64,000 nucleotides of DNA. It comes from Marinobacter sp. F3R11 (GTDB lineage Bacteria; Pseudomonadota; Gammaproteobacteria; Pseudomonadales; Oleiphilaceae). The stretch is from the NCBI RefSeq assembly GCF_003318275.1, contig NZ_QOCH01000013.1:495152-559151 (forward strand). The letters run 5' to 3'. Under the pieces are notes generated by a model that worked only from the letters and a program-made list of their open reading frames with translations, was not told the DNA's origin and ran no database searches. Within the stretch, counting starts at the first letter, position 1; the number at the start of each line of letters is the position of its first letter. Positions 35,072-45,858 of this stretch are shown piece by piece. The position numbers were made by a program, and so were the translations under genes.

Positions 35072-37444
35072 TCAACTCCTCAGTGTTGCCCCCAACTCTT
35101 CCTTCAGTGCATTGATGACACCGTTGAAGAGCGAATGCACTTCATCTTCATTCAACGTGCGCTCAGGATGCTGCCAGAACAGACTCAGGGCCAGGCTTCG
35201 GTTACCTTCACCCAGACTCTCTCCTTCATATACATCAAACGCACGCAACGCCGTCAGGCGCTCACCAGCATGTTTTCGGGCTACCCGCTCAACATCGGCA
35301 AACGCGACCTTACCACCGATAATAATAGCCAAATCCCGACGAACTTCCGGGAATTTCGAAATTTCTTTGAAATTAGGCACATATCCGGTAATGACTGAGT
35401 TCAAGGATAGCTCAAACATCAGAATCGTGCCATTAAGTTCAAGATTTTTCTGAACTTGCGGATGCAATGTACCCAGCCATCCAACACGCTCACCATCTCG
35501 CAGGAGTTCAGCCGTCTGGCCCGGGTGCAAAGCCGGATGCCGGCCAGCAACAAACCCGATCTCAACGCCCAGCAAACTGAACAAGCCTTCCAACTCCCCT
35601 TTTACATCAAAGAAGTCTGCTGTTCTGCGACCGTTTACCCAGTTTTCAGGATATTGGGAGCCAACAACAACACCCGCAAGCATAGGCTGCTGATCAATAC
35701 GCTGGCCATCCTGCAGAAAACGCAAACCCGTCTCAAACATACGGATACGCGGCTGCTGACGATTCTGGTTATGGGCAACGGTTTTAAGAAGGCCACTCCA
35801 CAGACTTGTCCGCATAACCGACATGTCAGCGGAAATGGGGTTGGCCAAGGCTATTCCTTCACGCTCGGGATCAACCTGCGTCTGAACTTTCGGATCCACG
35901 AAGCTGTAGGTGATCGCCTCCTGGTATCCATGGGAAACAAAGTAATCCCTGATAGCCGATACAGGGCGGGTCGCTTCCTCGTTCATTCGCAGACCAAGCG
36001 AGCCAGTCGGTTCAGTTACGGGTAAGTTGTTATAGCCGTATATACGCCCGACTTCTTCAATCAGGTCTTCTTCAATCGAAATATCGGGACGGAAACTGGG
36101 CACATTGATACGCCAACCGTTCTTCAACAGCTTACCGACACTCAGACCTAGCCGGATCAGAATTTCCTCAACCTTGGTACGGTCGATTTCGAGGCCCAGG
36201 ACATCCGCCAGACGCTGTGAACGAAGATCAACAGTGCGCTCTTGCGGCAAATGTTCCTTGCTGGCCACTTCAACAATTTCACCAGGCTCACCGCCTGCAA
36301 TATCCATGAGCAGACTGGTTGCACGTTCCATGGCCTCACGGGCAAGTTCGTAGTCCACACCACGCTCAAAGCGGTGTGAGGCATCTGTATGCAAGCCATA
36401 GTGGCGAGCTTTGCCTGCGAGGGTAATTGGATCAAAATAAGCCGATTCGAGTATCAGATCACGGGTTTTAGCGCTGACACCGGAGTGCTCGCCACCCATA
36501 ATTCCAGCGATGGCAATGGGCTTCTCGTGATCAGCAATGACCAGAGTCTCATCCGTCAGCTCAACTTCCTGACCATCCAGCAATACCAGCTTTTCTGCCG
36601 GAAGTGCCATGCGCACAACAATGCCGCCACGGATCTCATCGCGATCGAACGCATGCAAGGGCTGCCCCTGCTCCAGCATCACGTAGTTGGTCACATCAAC
36701 GGCAGCATCAATTGAACGAATGCCTGAACGGCGAAGCTTTTCCCGCATCCACAGGGGTGTTTCTACCTGCAGATTCACGTTGCGAAGAATACGGCCAAGG
36801 TATCGTGGACAGCCCTTGGGCGCATCAACACGAATGTCCGGCACCTCTGAATGCACAGCTTCAACCGGATCGATCCGGGGACACTCGGGAACCAGGCTGT
36901 TCAGTACGCCAACTTCACGGGCAATGCCTTTAATCGAGAGACAATCACTACGATTCGGCGTCAGATCAACATCAATGGCTACATCATTCAGTTTCAGGTA
37001 ATCATTCAGTGCAGTACCGACCGGCGCATCAGAAGGCAACTCCATGAGGCCCGCGTGGTTTTCAGACAAGCCCAGCTCTGATTCGGAACACAGCATGCCT
37101 TCAGAAGGCTCACCCCGGAGTTTGGCTTTACGGATTTTGAAGTCACCAGGCAAAACAGCACCCAGGACAGCAAAAGGCACCTTCAGGCCGGGACGTACGT
37201 TTGGCGCGCCACACACAACCTGAACGCTCTTGCTACCGTCATTCACTTGGCATACGCGAAGCTTGTCGGCATTGGGGTGAGGTTCAACAGACTGAACTTC
37301 TCCAACCACAACCCCCTCAAACGTACCGGCTACGGATTCGAAGCCATCGACTTCCAGACCTGCCATCGTAATCTGATCCATCAGTTCCTGAGAACTGATT
37401 TCCGGGTTAACCCACTCGCGCAGCCACTGCTCACTGAATTTCAT
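35072..37444 (-). CDS. pheT: Phenylalanyl-tRNA synthetase beta subunit
   Basis: Beta chain of the alpha2-beta2 PheRS that charges tRNA-Phe. 790 residues: N-terminal tRNA-binding (EMAP-like) domain VVGEVQSVEPHPNADKLRVCQV, B3/B4 editing region (about 215-370) with the SHRFERGVDYEL segment, B5 domain, and a C-terminal ferredoxin-fold anticodon-binding domain (KFPEVRRDLAIIIGG). Co-transcribed with pheS (60-base gap) and ihfA. Confidence 0.98.
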   Translation of the reverse strand: MKFSEQWLREWVNPEISSQELMDQITMAGLEVDGFESVAGTFEGVVVGEVQSVEPHPNADKLRVCQVNDGSKSVQVVCGAPNVRPGLKVPFAVLGAVLPGDFKIRKAKLRGEPSEGMLCSESELGLSENHAGLMELPSDAPVGTALNDYLKLNDVAIDVDLTPNRSDCLSIKGIAREVGVLNSLVPECPRIDPVEAVHSEVPDIRVDAPKGCPRYLGRILRNVNLQVETPLWMREKLRRSGIRSIDAAVDVTNYVMLEQGQPLHAFDRDEIRGGIVVRMALPAEKLVLLDGQEVELTDETLVIADHEKPIAIAGIMGGEHSGVSAKTRDLILESAYFDPITLAGKARHYGLHTDASHRFERGVDYELAREAMERATSLLMDIAGGEPGEIVEVASKEHLPQERTVDLRSQRLADVLGLEIDRTKVEEILIRLGLSVGKLLKNGWRINVPSFRPDISIEEDLIEEVGRIYGYNNLPVTEPTGSLGLRMNEEATRPVSAIRDYFVSHGYQEAITYSFVDPKVQTQVDPEREGIALANPISADMSVMRTSLWSGLLKTVAHNQNRQQPRIRMFETGLRFLQDGQRIDQQPMLAGVVVGSQYPENWVNGRRTADFFDVKGELEGLFSLLGVEIGFVAGRHPALHPGQTAELLRDGERVGWLGTLHPQVQKNLELNGTILMFELSLNSVITGYVPNFKEISKFPEVRRDLAIIIGGKVAFADVERVARKHAGERLTALRAFDVYEGESLGEGNRSLALSLFWQHPERTLNEDEVHSLFNGVINALKEELGATLRS

Positions 37445-37504
37445 GGTTATTGCCTTATCCTGATACGGTTTCGACTGTTGATTTGGATGCCGTAAAGTTC
37501 CGGA

Positions 37505-38588
<1,084 letters not shown>

Positions 38589-38661
38589 AAACGGTACCTT
38601 TTGCGCCAAAGAATCAGCGACGGCACCGGCTCGATTCGTAATCGATGAAAGAGCTAAGCGA

Positions 38662-39015
38662 TCAGAGAGATGCCTTTGCCTTCTCAACCACAGCGGTAAA
38701 AGCCTGCTGCTCATTCATGGCCAGATCAGCCAGAACCTTACGATCGATTTCAACGTTTGCCTTTTTCAGGCCAGCAATCAAACGGCTGTATGACAGGCCA
38801 TTAGCCCGGGCACCAGCGTTGATACGAGCAATCCACAGTGCACGGAATGCACGCTTACGGTTGCGACGGTCGCGATATGCATACTGACCGGCTTTGATAA
38901 CCGCTTGCTTGGCAACGCGGAATACACGACTACGAGCGCCGTAGTAACCCTTGGCCTGCTTTAGAATCTTCTTGTGACGACGACGTGCAACCACGCCACG
39001 CTTAACACGAGCCAT
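38662..39015 (-). CDS. rplT: 50S ribosomal protein L20
   Basis: Early-assembly 23S rRNA-binding protein, 117 residues, the normal length. [39 protein letters not shown] and [12 protein letters not shown] are typical. In E. coli L20 represses its own operon by binding the rpmI leader. It follows rpmI by about 50 bases. Confidence 0.99.
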   Translation of the reverse strand: MARVKRGVVARRRHKKILKQAKGYYGARSRVFRVAKQAVIKAGQYAYRDRRNRKRAFRALWIARINAGARANGLSYSRLIAGLKKANVEIDRKVLADLAMNEQQAFTAVVEKAKASL

Positions 39016-39065
39016 ACCTTAATCCTTCTACCTTAAAACCGTTGTGTGTGTGTAGTCTGCGCTGT

Positions 39066-39254
39066 TTACGCGAGCATACGCTTTACGGAAGCCACATCAG
39101 ATTTGGCAACCAATGAAGTACCACGCAGCTGACGCTTACGCTTAGGGGTCTTCTTGGTCAGGATGTGACTGGTGAAGGCTGACTTGTGCTTGAAGCCGGT
39201 AGCAGTTTTCTTAAACCGCTTGGCCGCTCCACTTTTGGTTTTCATCTTGGACAT
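39066..39254 (-). CDS. rpmI: 50S ribosomal protein L35
   Basis: 62-residue basic ribosomal protein ([20 protein letters not shown], ending [23 protein letters not shown]). Second residue is Ser where most relatives have Pro. Between infC and rplT as usual. Confidence 0.99.
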   Translation of the reverse strand: MSKMKTKSGAAKRFKKTATGFKHKSAFTSHILTKKTPKRKRQLRGTSLVAKSDVASVKRMLA

Positions 39255-39311
39255 TTTTTAAAACTCCGCATTCTGTTTTTTTAAATACATAAATATGAAC
39301 CTGAACGACAA

Positions 39312-39333
39312 ATCCCCCGCCTTCGGCAGGGGA
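39312..39333 (-). other. Stem-loop between infC and rpmI
   Basis: On the minus strand ATCCCC-TGCC and GGC-GGGGGAT form a GC-rich stem with a GAAG loop and no U tract. It is in the position of the L20 autoregulatory leader of other gammaproteobacteria, but the tRNA-like pseudoknot cannot be confirmed by eye. Confidence 0.4.
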
Positions 39334-39351
39334 TGCATCATTGAATCAGGC

Positions 39352-39891
39352 TCACTTCTTTTTGCGGGGGGCCACAATCATGGTCATCTGACGGCCTTCC
39401 ATTTTCGGCCGCATTTCAACCTGAGCCAGCGCCTCAACATCTGCTTCAATGCGTTCCATGAGCTTCATACCAATTTCCTGGTGTGCCATCTCACGGCCAC
39501 GGAAGCGGATAGTGATTTTGCCGCGGTCCCCGCCTTCAAGGAAACGTATCAGGTTGCGTAGTTTTACCTGATAATCCCCTTCTTCAGTTCCTGGTCGGAA
39601 CTTAAGCTCTTTGACTTGCGTCTGTTTCTGTTTCTTCTTGGCAGCGGCCTTCGCTTTTTTCTCGTCGAAGACCTTTTTGCCATAGTCCATTATTTTACAG
39701 ACAATCGGATCGGAATCTGTAACCTGTACCAGATCCAGGGTCGCCTCCTCTGCCATCCTGAGGGCGTCTTCGATCGGAACTACACCTACCTGATTGCCTT
39801 CGGCATCGATCAGGCGGACTTCAGTTGCATCAATATTCTCATTGATCGGCGCCTTTGGAGTACGCCCACCCCGATTCGTTCGCTGTTTAAT
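39352..39891 (-). CDS. infC: Translation initiation factor IF-3, AUU start codon
   Basis: Prevents premature 50S joining and proofreads start codons. The conserved N terminus [19 protein letters not shown] follows an ATT at 39889-39891. That ATT has GGAG eight bases upstream (GGAGATTTGACTATT), whereas the nearest alternative, TTG at 39897, is only two bases from the GGAG. The rare AUU start is the known basis of IF-3 autoregulation. Both domains are present (N domain about 10-75, C domain with [15 protein letters not shown]). The thrS stop TGA lies between the ribosome site and the ATT, so the genes are tightly coupled. 179 residues. Confidence 0.96.
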   Translation of the reverse strand: MKQRTNRGGRTPKAPINENIDATEVRLIDAEGNQVGVVPIEDALRMAEEATLDLVQVTDSDPIVCKIMDYGKKVFDEKKAKAAAKKKQKQTQVKELKFRPGTEEGDYQVKLRNLIRFLEGGDRGKITIRFRGREMAHQEIGMKLMERIEADVEALAQVEMRPKMEGRQMTMIVAPRKKK

Positions 39892-39893
39892 AG

Positions 39894-41819
39894 TCAAATC
39901 TCCGTCTTGATTCTGCTCTTACGCTCAACATCTTCCTGTAGAAGCTGCTCAAACGCTTCGAGCGATAGAGTTCCTAAGTCTTCACCTTTACGGGTTCTCA
40001 CCGCAACGGCGTTGTTCTCGACTTCTTTATCGCCGACAACGACAAGATAAGGAACTTTGTTAATAGTATGCTCGCGGATTTTAAAGCCGATCTTCTCGTT
40101 TCTCAAGTCAGCATTAACCCTAAAACCCAAAGAATCGAACTTTTTCGCCAGATTCTCACAATATTCACGCTGATTATCGGTAATATTGAGAATTGCGACC
40201 TGAGTTGGAGCCAGCCAGGTCGGGAAAGCCCCCTCATATTCCTCAATCAGGATACCAATAAACCGCTCGAACGAGCCAAGTACGGCACGATGCAACATTA
40301 CTGGCGTTTTACGTTCGGAGTTATCGGCAACGTATTGAGCACCGAGGCGCCCAGGCATGGAAAAATCTACCTGAATAGTGCCACATTGCCATACCCGACC
40401 GATACAATCCTTGAGAGAAAACTCGATTTTAGGGCCATAAAAAGCACCTTCGCCCGGTAAAAGCTCCCAATCAACGCCTTCACGGTTCAGCGCCTCTTCC
40501 AGTGCAGCCTCGGATTTGTCCCAGACTTCATCTGAACCCACCCGCTTCTCAGGGCGCGTGGAGAGCTTGTACAAAATTTCCGTAAAACCAAAGTCCTTGT
40601 ACACTTCGTGCAGCAGGTCAATGAACCTGGACACCTCACTCTGGATATCGTCTTCTTCACAGAAGATATGGGCATCATCTTGCGTGAATCCGCGCACCCG
40701 CATCAGACCGTGCAATGCACCGGAGGCTTCGTTGCGGTGGCATGAACCAAATTCAGCCAGGCGTAAAGGCAAATCCTTGTAGCTTTTCAGACCCTGATTG
40801 AACACCTGGACGTGGCAGGGGCAGTTCATGGGCTTGATGGCGTAGTCGTGTTTTTCCGACTCCGTGGTAAACATCCCCTCTTTGAACTTGTCCCAGTGAC
40901 CGGACTTTTCCCATAGCACGCGGGACACCACCTGGGGCGTCTTGATCTCCTGGTAACCATGGCGGCGCAGGATATCACGCATGTACTGTTCCATTTCCTG
41001 ATATATAGTCCAGCCAGCCGGATGCCAGAACACCATACCCGGTGCTTCTTCCTGCATATGGAACAAGCCCAGCTTTTTACCGACTTTGCGGTGATCGCGC
41101 TTTTCGGCTTCTTCAATGCGGTGCAGGTAGGCTTTCAGATCTTTTTTGTTGGCCCAGGCAGTACCGTAAACCCGCTGCAACTGTTCGTTGCTGGTATCCC
41201 CACGCCAGTATGCACCAGCCACTTTGGTAAGCTTGAAGGCTTTCATCTTGCCGGTACTGGGCACGTGTGGGCCCCGGCAAAGGTCAACAAAATCCCCCTG
41301 GCGATAGAACGACAGGTCTTCATCGCCGGGAATGTCTTTGATGATACGGACTTTGTACTCTTCACCCATATCAGTAAACAGCTGAATTGCCTCGCTGCGG
41401 GACAGCACAGAACGGGTTACCGGAATGTCCTGCCTTGCCAGTTCTGTCATACGCTTTTCGATACGCGCCAGATCTTCATTGGTGAACGGGCGGTCATATT
41501 TGAAATCGTAGTAAAAGCCGTCTTCCACTACCGGGCCGATCGTAACCTGGGCTTCAGGGAAAAGCTCTTTTACCGCCATAGCCAACAAGTGAGCGGTGGA
41601 ATGACGAATCACTTCAAGACCATCGGCGTCGCGCTCGGTAATAATCGCAAGCTCAACATCGTGTTCAATCAGGTAACTGGTATCGACAAGGTTGCCATCG
41701 ACTTTACCGGCAAGAGCGGCCTTGGCCAGTCCTGCGCCAATATCGGCAGCCACATCGTGCACACTGACGGGCTGGGCAAAACTGCGATGACTGCCATCTG
41801 GCAGGGTTATGACGGGCAT
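39894..41819 (-). CDS. thrS: Threonyl-tRNA synthetase
   Basis: Charges tRNA-Thr; 641 residues. The ATG at 41819 begins the TGS domain [14 protein letters not shown] and has GGAG upstream; an in-frame ATG 66 bases earlier gives a non-conserved tail. Then an editing domain ([19 protein letters not shown], with the HxxxH zinc/editing motif), the class II core ([10 protein letters not shown] with the Zn-ligand Cys, [14 protein letters not shown], motif 3 [17 protein letters not shown]) and a C-terminal anticodon domain. First gene of the translation cluster. Confidence 0.98.
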   Translation of the reverse strand: MPVITLPDGSHRSFAQPVSVHDVAADIGAGLAKAALAGKVDGNLVDTSYLIEHDVELAIITERDADGLEVIRHSTAHLLAMAVKELFPEAQVTIGPVVEDGFYYDFKYDRPFTNEDLARIEKRMTELARQDIPVTRSVLSRSEAIQLFTDMGEEYKVRIIKDIPGDEDLSFYRQGDFVDLCRGPHVPSTGKMKAFKLTKVAGAYWRGDTSNEQLQRVYGTAWANKKDLKAYLHRIEEAEKRDHRKVGKKLGLFHMQEEAPGMVFWHPAGWTIYQEMEQYMRDILRRHGYQEIKTPQVVSRVLWEKSGHWDKFKEGMFTTESEKHDYAIKPMNCPCHVQVFNQGLKSYKDLPLRLAEFGSCHRNEASGALHGLMRVRGFTQDDAHIFCEEDDIQSEVSRFIDLLHEVYKDFGFTEILYKLSTRPEKRVGSDEVWDKSEAALEEALNREGVDWELLPGEGAFYGPKIEFSLKDCIGRVWQCGTIQVDFSMPGRLGAQYVADNSERKTPVMLHRAVLGSFERFIGILIEEYEGAFPTWLAPTQVAILNITDNQREYCENLAKKFDSLGFRVNADLRNEKIGFKIREHTINKVPYLVVVGDKEVENNAVAVRTRKGEDLGTLSLEAFEQLLQEDVERKSRIKTEI

Positions 41820-41932
41820 AAAAGACTCCAGGGAGGTGCTCAGCGGTGGTCTATACCAAAGACCACTTGGGTGAATGGCATCCACGATACAAACCGCAGT
41901 GCCAGATAGAATGGTGCGGAGTTTAACAGAAA

Positions 41933-41960
41933 AAAACCCGGCAGGTTAATGCCGGGTTTT
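41933..41960 (-). terminator. Terminator after the TRAP transporter operon
   Basis: AAAACCCGGCA (41933-41943) pairs perfectly with TGCCGGGTTTT (41950-41960); on the minus strand the stem continues into a TTTTTT tract. It isolates the TAXI-TRAP operon from thrS. Confidence 0.85.
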
Positions 41961-41991
41961 GCTTAGACGCCTGGGTACTGTACCCGCAGGA

Positions 41992-44601
41992 CTATCGCGA
42001 GGGTACGAAAGCCGGTCGCTCGCCCTCTCCCGCTCTGCGTCTCAGTTGCAGGAAGGCCAGCAACCCGAGCAAGAGCAGCGCCGGAATAAACATCAGCTCT
42101 TTTGGCGGACGCGGGTTTTCCACCTGTACAGTTTCTATAACCCACCCGAAACCAAGCCCGGCCTTTTCCGCATCGCTGCCAAAGTTGACGAAATCGATGT
42201 TCATCACATCTCCGGCTGCTGACACCTCCAGCCCGGCTGCCGCCAACCGCTCTTCCGGTGTATCACCTGCAGGCAGCGGCAGCTCCATGTACTTGGATAC
42301 ATCATCGCCTGACAGCGACATCCCTGAAGCCTGAAGAACTATAGGCTGCCCTGGCGCTACCTTATCTACGTGCTGCAGCAGCTCCACACCAGGATGATCG
42401 TTTGTGGGAGGATAAATTTCATCCCACCAGAAACCGGGGCGGAACAGGGTAAATGTTATCAGCAGCAAACCAATGGTTTCCCACCAGCGGGTTTTGGTAA
42501 ACCAGAAACCCTGAGTAGCCGCAGAGAACACCAGCATGGCGGTCACAGCGCTGAAAACAGTAACCAGCAGGTCAAACCAGCCAGTCAGCCCTATCAGCAA
42601 TAGCTGAGTGTTGAAAATAAACATGAACGGCAAAATGGCAGTTCGTATGTCGTAGGTGAAACCCTGAATACCCGTTCGTATCGGGTCGGCACCCGATATA
42701 GCCGCTGCGGCATAGGCTGCAAGGCCCACCGGCGGCGTGTCATCTGCCAGAATGCCGAAGTAGAATACGAAGAGGTGAACCGCAATCAACGGCACCAGCA
42801 AGCCGTTTTCTGCCCCCAGGGTAACAATGACCGGCGCCATCAGAGTAGATACCACAATGTAGTTCGCTGTGGTTGGCAGGCCCATGCCCAATATCAGGCT
42901 GATAACGGCAGTGAACGCAAGCATCAATAACAGATTGCCACCAGAGATAAACTCCACAAACTGAGTCATCACCAGGCCGATACCTGTCAGCGTTACCGTG
43001 CCCACAACAATACCCGCAGTAGCTGTTGCCACACCGATACCAACCATGTTGCGCGCGCCGGTAACCAGCGAGTGCATCAGGTCCTCACCACCCTGTTTCA
43101 AACCATCCAGATAATGACCGCTGTTTTTAAAGAATGCTTTCAGAGGCCTCTGTGTAATGATGATAAACACCATAAATACTGTAGCCCAGAAGGCCGACAG
43201 CTGTGGCGAGAAGCGCTCGACAGTCAGACACCACACCAGCACAACGACCGGCAACAGGAAATACAATCCGGTTTTTACCGTTGCCCCTACCGGCGGCAGC
43301 TTGTCCATCAGAGAATCCGGGTCATCCTCTTCCAGATCCGGGAAACGCGAACCATAACCCACCAGGGCAACATAGATCGCCAGAAGCAATGGGGCGAGCA
43401 CCCACATAGCAGCACTGCCAAACACGTCTTTCGTCCAGCCCACCCCATAATAGACCGCCAGGGTGAGAATGCTCAGACCGAGCAGAAGCACGACCCAAAC
43501 AAGCATTCGCTGAGCCAGAGTCGGCTTGTCCAGCCGCTCGATGCCCTTCATGTTCATTTTGCAGGCTTCCAGATGCACTATATAGATAAGGGCCACGTAG
43601 GAAATCATTGCAGGCAGAATGGCGTGCTTGATCACTTCGAGGTAAGAAATACCCACGTATTCAACCATCAGAAACGCTGCAGCGCCCATGATCGGCGGAG
43701 TCAGCTGGCCATTAGTCGAGGCTGCCACTTCCACGGCACCAGCCTTAGTAGCCGGGAAACCTACCTTCTTCATCAGCGGAATGGTAAAGGTGCCGGTAGT
43801 CACAACATTGGCAATGGAAGAACCGGAAATAATACCGCTGAGCCCACTGGCTACTACAGCGGCCTTGGCCGGGCCACCGCGCATATGGCCAAGCATCGCG
43901 TACGCTACTTTTATAAAGTAATTCCCTGCGCCAGCGCGCTCAAGCAAGGCTCCAAACAGCACGAACAGGAAAACAAAACTGGTAGATACACCCAGAGCTA
44001 CGCCAAATACCCCTTCGGTTCCCAACCATTGGTGCGATGCCAGCTTACTCAGGCTTGCGCCCTTGTGGGCAATAACGTCGGGCATGAAGGGCCCGCCCAG
44101 AGCGTAAATAATGAATACCGTGGCAACCACCGCCAGCGGCAATCCCAAAGCCCGACGGGTCGCCTCCAGCAAGAACACAAGACCAGAGAGTGCAACAACC
44201 AGATCCTGGGTTTGAGGCGCACCCGGACGGGTAGCGAGCTGATCGTAAAAAACATACAGGTAGGAGGTGGTGAATGCCGCTCCCAAAGCAAGAATCCAGT
44301 CGTAAAACGGTACGTGGCCGGTGTGCCTGCCCTTGAACATGGGGAAAGCAGCAAACGCAAGAAACGAGGCAAATGCCAAGTGGATAGAACGAGCTTCTGT
44401 GGAGTTAAATACTCCGATTTCCAGAATAAATGGCAGTGGTGAAGCTATCCACAACTGAAAAAGAGACCACAGCAAAGGCACCGTGAACAGAATAATGGCG
44501 GCGGTCCCAGTGGCCGCCCTTCCCCCGGTTTCGGTTTGAAGGAATTGTTCCACACTCTGTTTGTCGACGGCACCTCCGGCTTTCGGCTCGCTATCGGTCA
44601 T
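41992..44601 (-). CDS. TRAP transporter fused permease (4TM/12TM, DctQM-type)
   Basis: An 869-residue inner-membrane protein uniting the small (DctQ-like, about 40-160) and large (DctM-like, about 170-690) TRAP permease subunits, plus a C-terminal cytoplasmic region of the DUF3394 type (about 730-869). ATG at 44601 (MTDSEPKAG) has AGGA upstream. Large-subunit marks: SGIISGSSIANVVTTGTFTIPLMKK and ISLILGMGLPTTANYIVVSTLMAPV. Energised by Na+ or H+ gradients. Partner of the TAXI protein upstream; the fusion and TAXI pairing are the rule for this subfamily. The substrate is unknown, possibly a dicarboxylate or amino acid. Confidence 0.92.
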   Translation of the reverse strand: MTDSEPKAGGAVDKQSVEQFLQTETGGRAATGTAAIILFTVPLLWSLFQLWIASPLPFILEIGVFNSTEARSIHLAFASFLAFAAFPMFKGRHTGHVPFYDWILALGAAFTTSYLYVFYDQLATRPGAPQTQDLVVALSGLVFLLEATRRALGLPLAVVATVFIIYALGGPFMPDVIAHKGASLSKLASHQWLGTEGVFGVALGVSTSFVFLFVLFGALLERAGAGNYFIKVAYAMLGHMRGGPAKAAVVASGLSGIISGSSIANVVTTGTFTIPLMKKVGFPATKAGAVEVAASTNGQLTPPIMGAAAFLMVEYVGISYLEVIKHAILPAMISYVALIYIVHLEACKMNMKGIERLDKPTLAQRMLVWVVLLLGLSILTLAVYYGVGWTKDVFGSAAMWVLAPLLLAIYVALVGYGSRFPDLEEDDPDSLMDKLPPVGATVKTGLYFLLPVVVLVWCLTVERFSPQLSAFWATVFMVFIIITQRPLKAFFKNSGHYLDGLKQGGEDLMHSLVTGARNMVGIGVATATAGIVVGTVTLTGIGLVMTQFVEFISGGNLLLMLAFTAVISLILGMGLPTTANYIVVSTLMAPVIVTLGAENGLLVPLIAVHLFVFYFGILADDTPPVGLAAYAAAAISGADPIRTGIQGFTYDIRTAILPFMFIFNTQLLLIGLTGWFDLLVTVFSAVTAMLVFSAATQGFWFTKTRWWETIGLLLITFTLFRPGFWWDEIYPPTNDHPGVELLQHVDKVAPGQPIVLQASGMSLSGDDVSKYMELPLPAGDTPEERLAAAGLEVSAAGDVMNIDFVNFGSDAEKAGLGFGWVIETVQVENPRPPKELMFIPALLLLGLLAFLQLRRRAGEGERPAFVPSR

Positions 44602-44686
44602 AGCAATATCCTGTTGAAGGTTAATCGAGAAAACGAAATGGCCGCCGGGCATCCAAACGATGCTCCGGCGGCAGGGGTATGGCTGC

Positions 44687-45670
44687 TTACTTGATCAGGC
44701 CGGCTTCTTTATAGTATTTGACCGCGCCTGGGTGCAGAGGCGCACTCAGCGCGTCTGATACCATTTCTTCTTTTTTCAGGTTTGCAAAAGCAGGGTGCAA
44801 GCGTTTGAAACTGTCGAAGTTTTCAAACACAGCACGCACTACCTGATAAACAACGTCATCTGGAACGTCGGTAGAGGATACAAAGGTCGCAGCAACACCG
44901 AAGGTTGCAACGTCATTATCGCTGCCGCGGTACATACCACCTGGAATAATTGCTTTACGGTAGTATGGGTTTTCATCAATCAGAGCTTTAGTGGCACTGT
45001 TATCAACGCTTACGACAACACTGTCACAAGACGTGGTAGCTTCTTTGATAGCACCAGAAGGATGGCCTACGGTATAGAAGAATGCATCAATATTGCCATC
45101 GCAAAGCGCCTGGGACTGTTCGGCAGCTTTCAGCTCGGCTGCCAGGGAGAACTTGTCCATGGTCCAGCCCATTTCATTCATCAGTACTTCTGCAGTAGCA
45201 CGCTGACCAGAACCCGGGTTTCCGACGGAAACGCGCTTGCCTTCAAGATCTTCAAAGGTTGTGATACCAGATCCCTTGCTTGCAATCACGGTGAACGGTT
45301 CGGGGTGCATGGAGAAAACTGCACGCAGTTTTTTGTTGGGGCCATCATCTTTGAACTGACTGCTGCCATTGTATGCATGGAACTGCCAGTCTGACTGGGC
45401 AACTGCCAGATCCAGTTCGCCCTGAGCAATGGCGTTCAGGTTGTATACAGAGCCACCGGTACTTTCAACAGAGCAGCGAATGCCATGCTCTTTGCGGTCC
45501 ATGTTGACCAGACGGCAAATAGCACCTCCGGCAGGATAGTAAACCCCGGTTACACCGCCAGTACCGATGGTAACGAAACGTTGTTCCTGCGCTGAAACTG
45601 CAGTCGAGGCAGCTCCGAGGCTAACGGCCGCAGCAACTGCAAATGCGGAGGCTTTTAGTTTCAATGTCAT
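44687..45670 (-). CDS. TAXI-family TRAP transporter solute-binding protein
   Basis: A 327-residue periplasmic binding protein with a signal peptide ([18 protein letters not shown]). Family marks: [57 protein letters not shown], and [18 protein letters not shown]. It hands substrate to the fused permease at 41992, 85 bases downstream in the same operon. Confidence 0.93.
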   Translation of the reverse strand: MTLKLKASAFAVAAAVSLGAASTAVSAQEQRFVTIGTGGVTGVYYPAGGAICRLVNMDRKEHGIRCSVESTGGSVYNLNAIAQGELDLAVAQSDWQFHAYNGSSQFKDDGPNKKLRAVFSMHPEPFTVIASKGSGITTFEDLEGKRVSVGNPGSGQRATAEVLMNEMGWTMDKFSLAAELKAAEQSQALCDGNIDAFFYTVGHPSGAIKEATTSCDSVVVSVDNSATKALIDENPYYRKAIIPGGMYRGSDNDVATFGVAATFVSSTDVPDDVVYQVVRAVFENFDSFKRLHPAFANLKKEEMVSDALSAPLHPGAVKYYKEAGLIK

Positions 45671-45811
45671 GTGAATTATCCCTTATTTTCATCGTTGTCT
45701 TTGACTACCCGCCTATGTGAACAGGCAAGCATTGCGCTCAACATAGAACATAGACCACTTCACACGATAAATAAAGTATGGAGTAGGTCGCTAACCAATT
45801 GAGTAAACAAC

Positions 45812-45838
45812 AAAAAAGCCCACACTGCGGGCTTTTTT
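45812..45838 (-). terminator. Terminator after the RND exporter operon
   Basis: AAAAAAGCCC (45812-45821) pairs with GGGCTTTTTT (45829-45838). The U tract on the minus strand follows the RND gene stop by about 20 bases. It could also work on the plus strand. Confidence 0.85.
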
Positions 45839-45858
45839 GCAATTAACCACAACTCTGT

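Noticed and set aside
43072..44442. 456-codon open frame opposite the TRAP permease
   Set aside because: It is antisense to a gene with clear family motifs along its length, has no ribosome site or domain, and is rich in His/Gln/Arg as expected of a shadow frame in GC-rich coding DNA.
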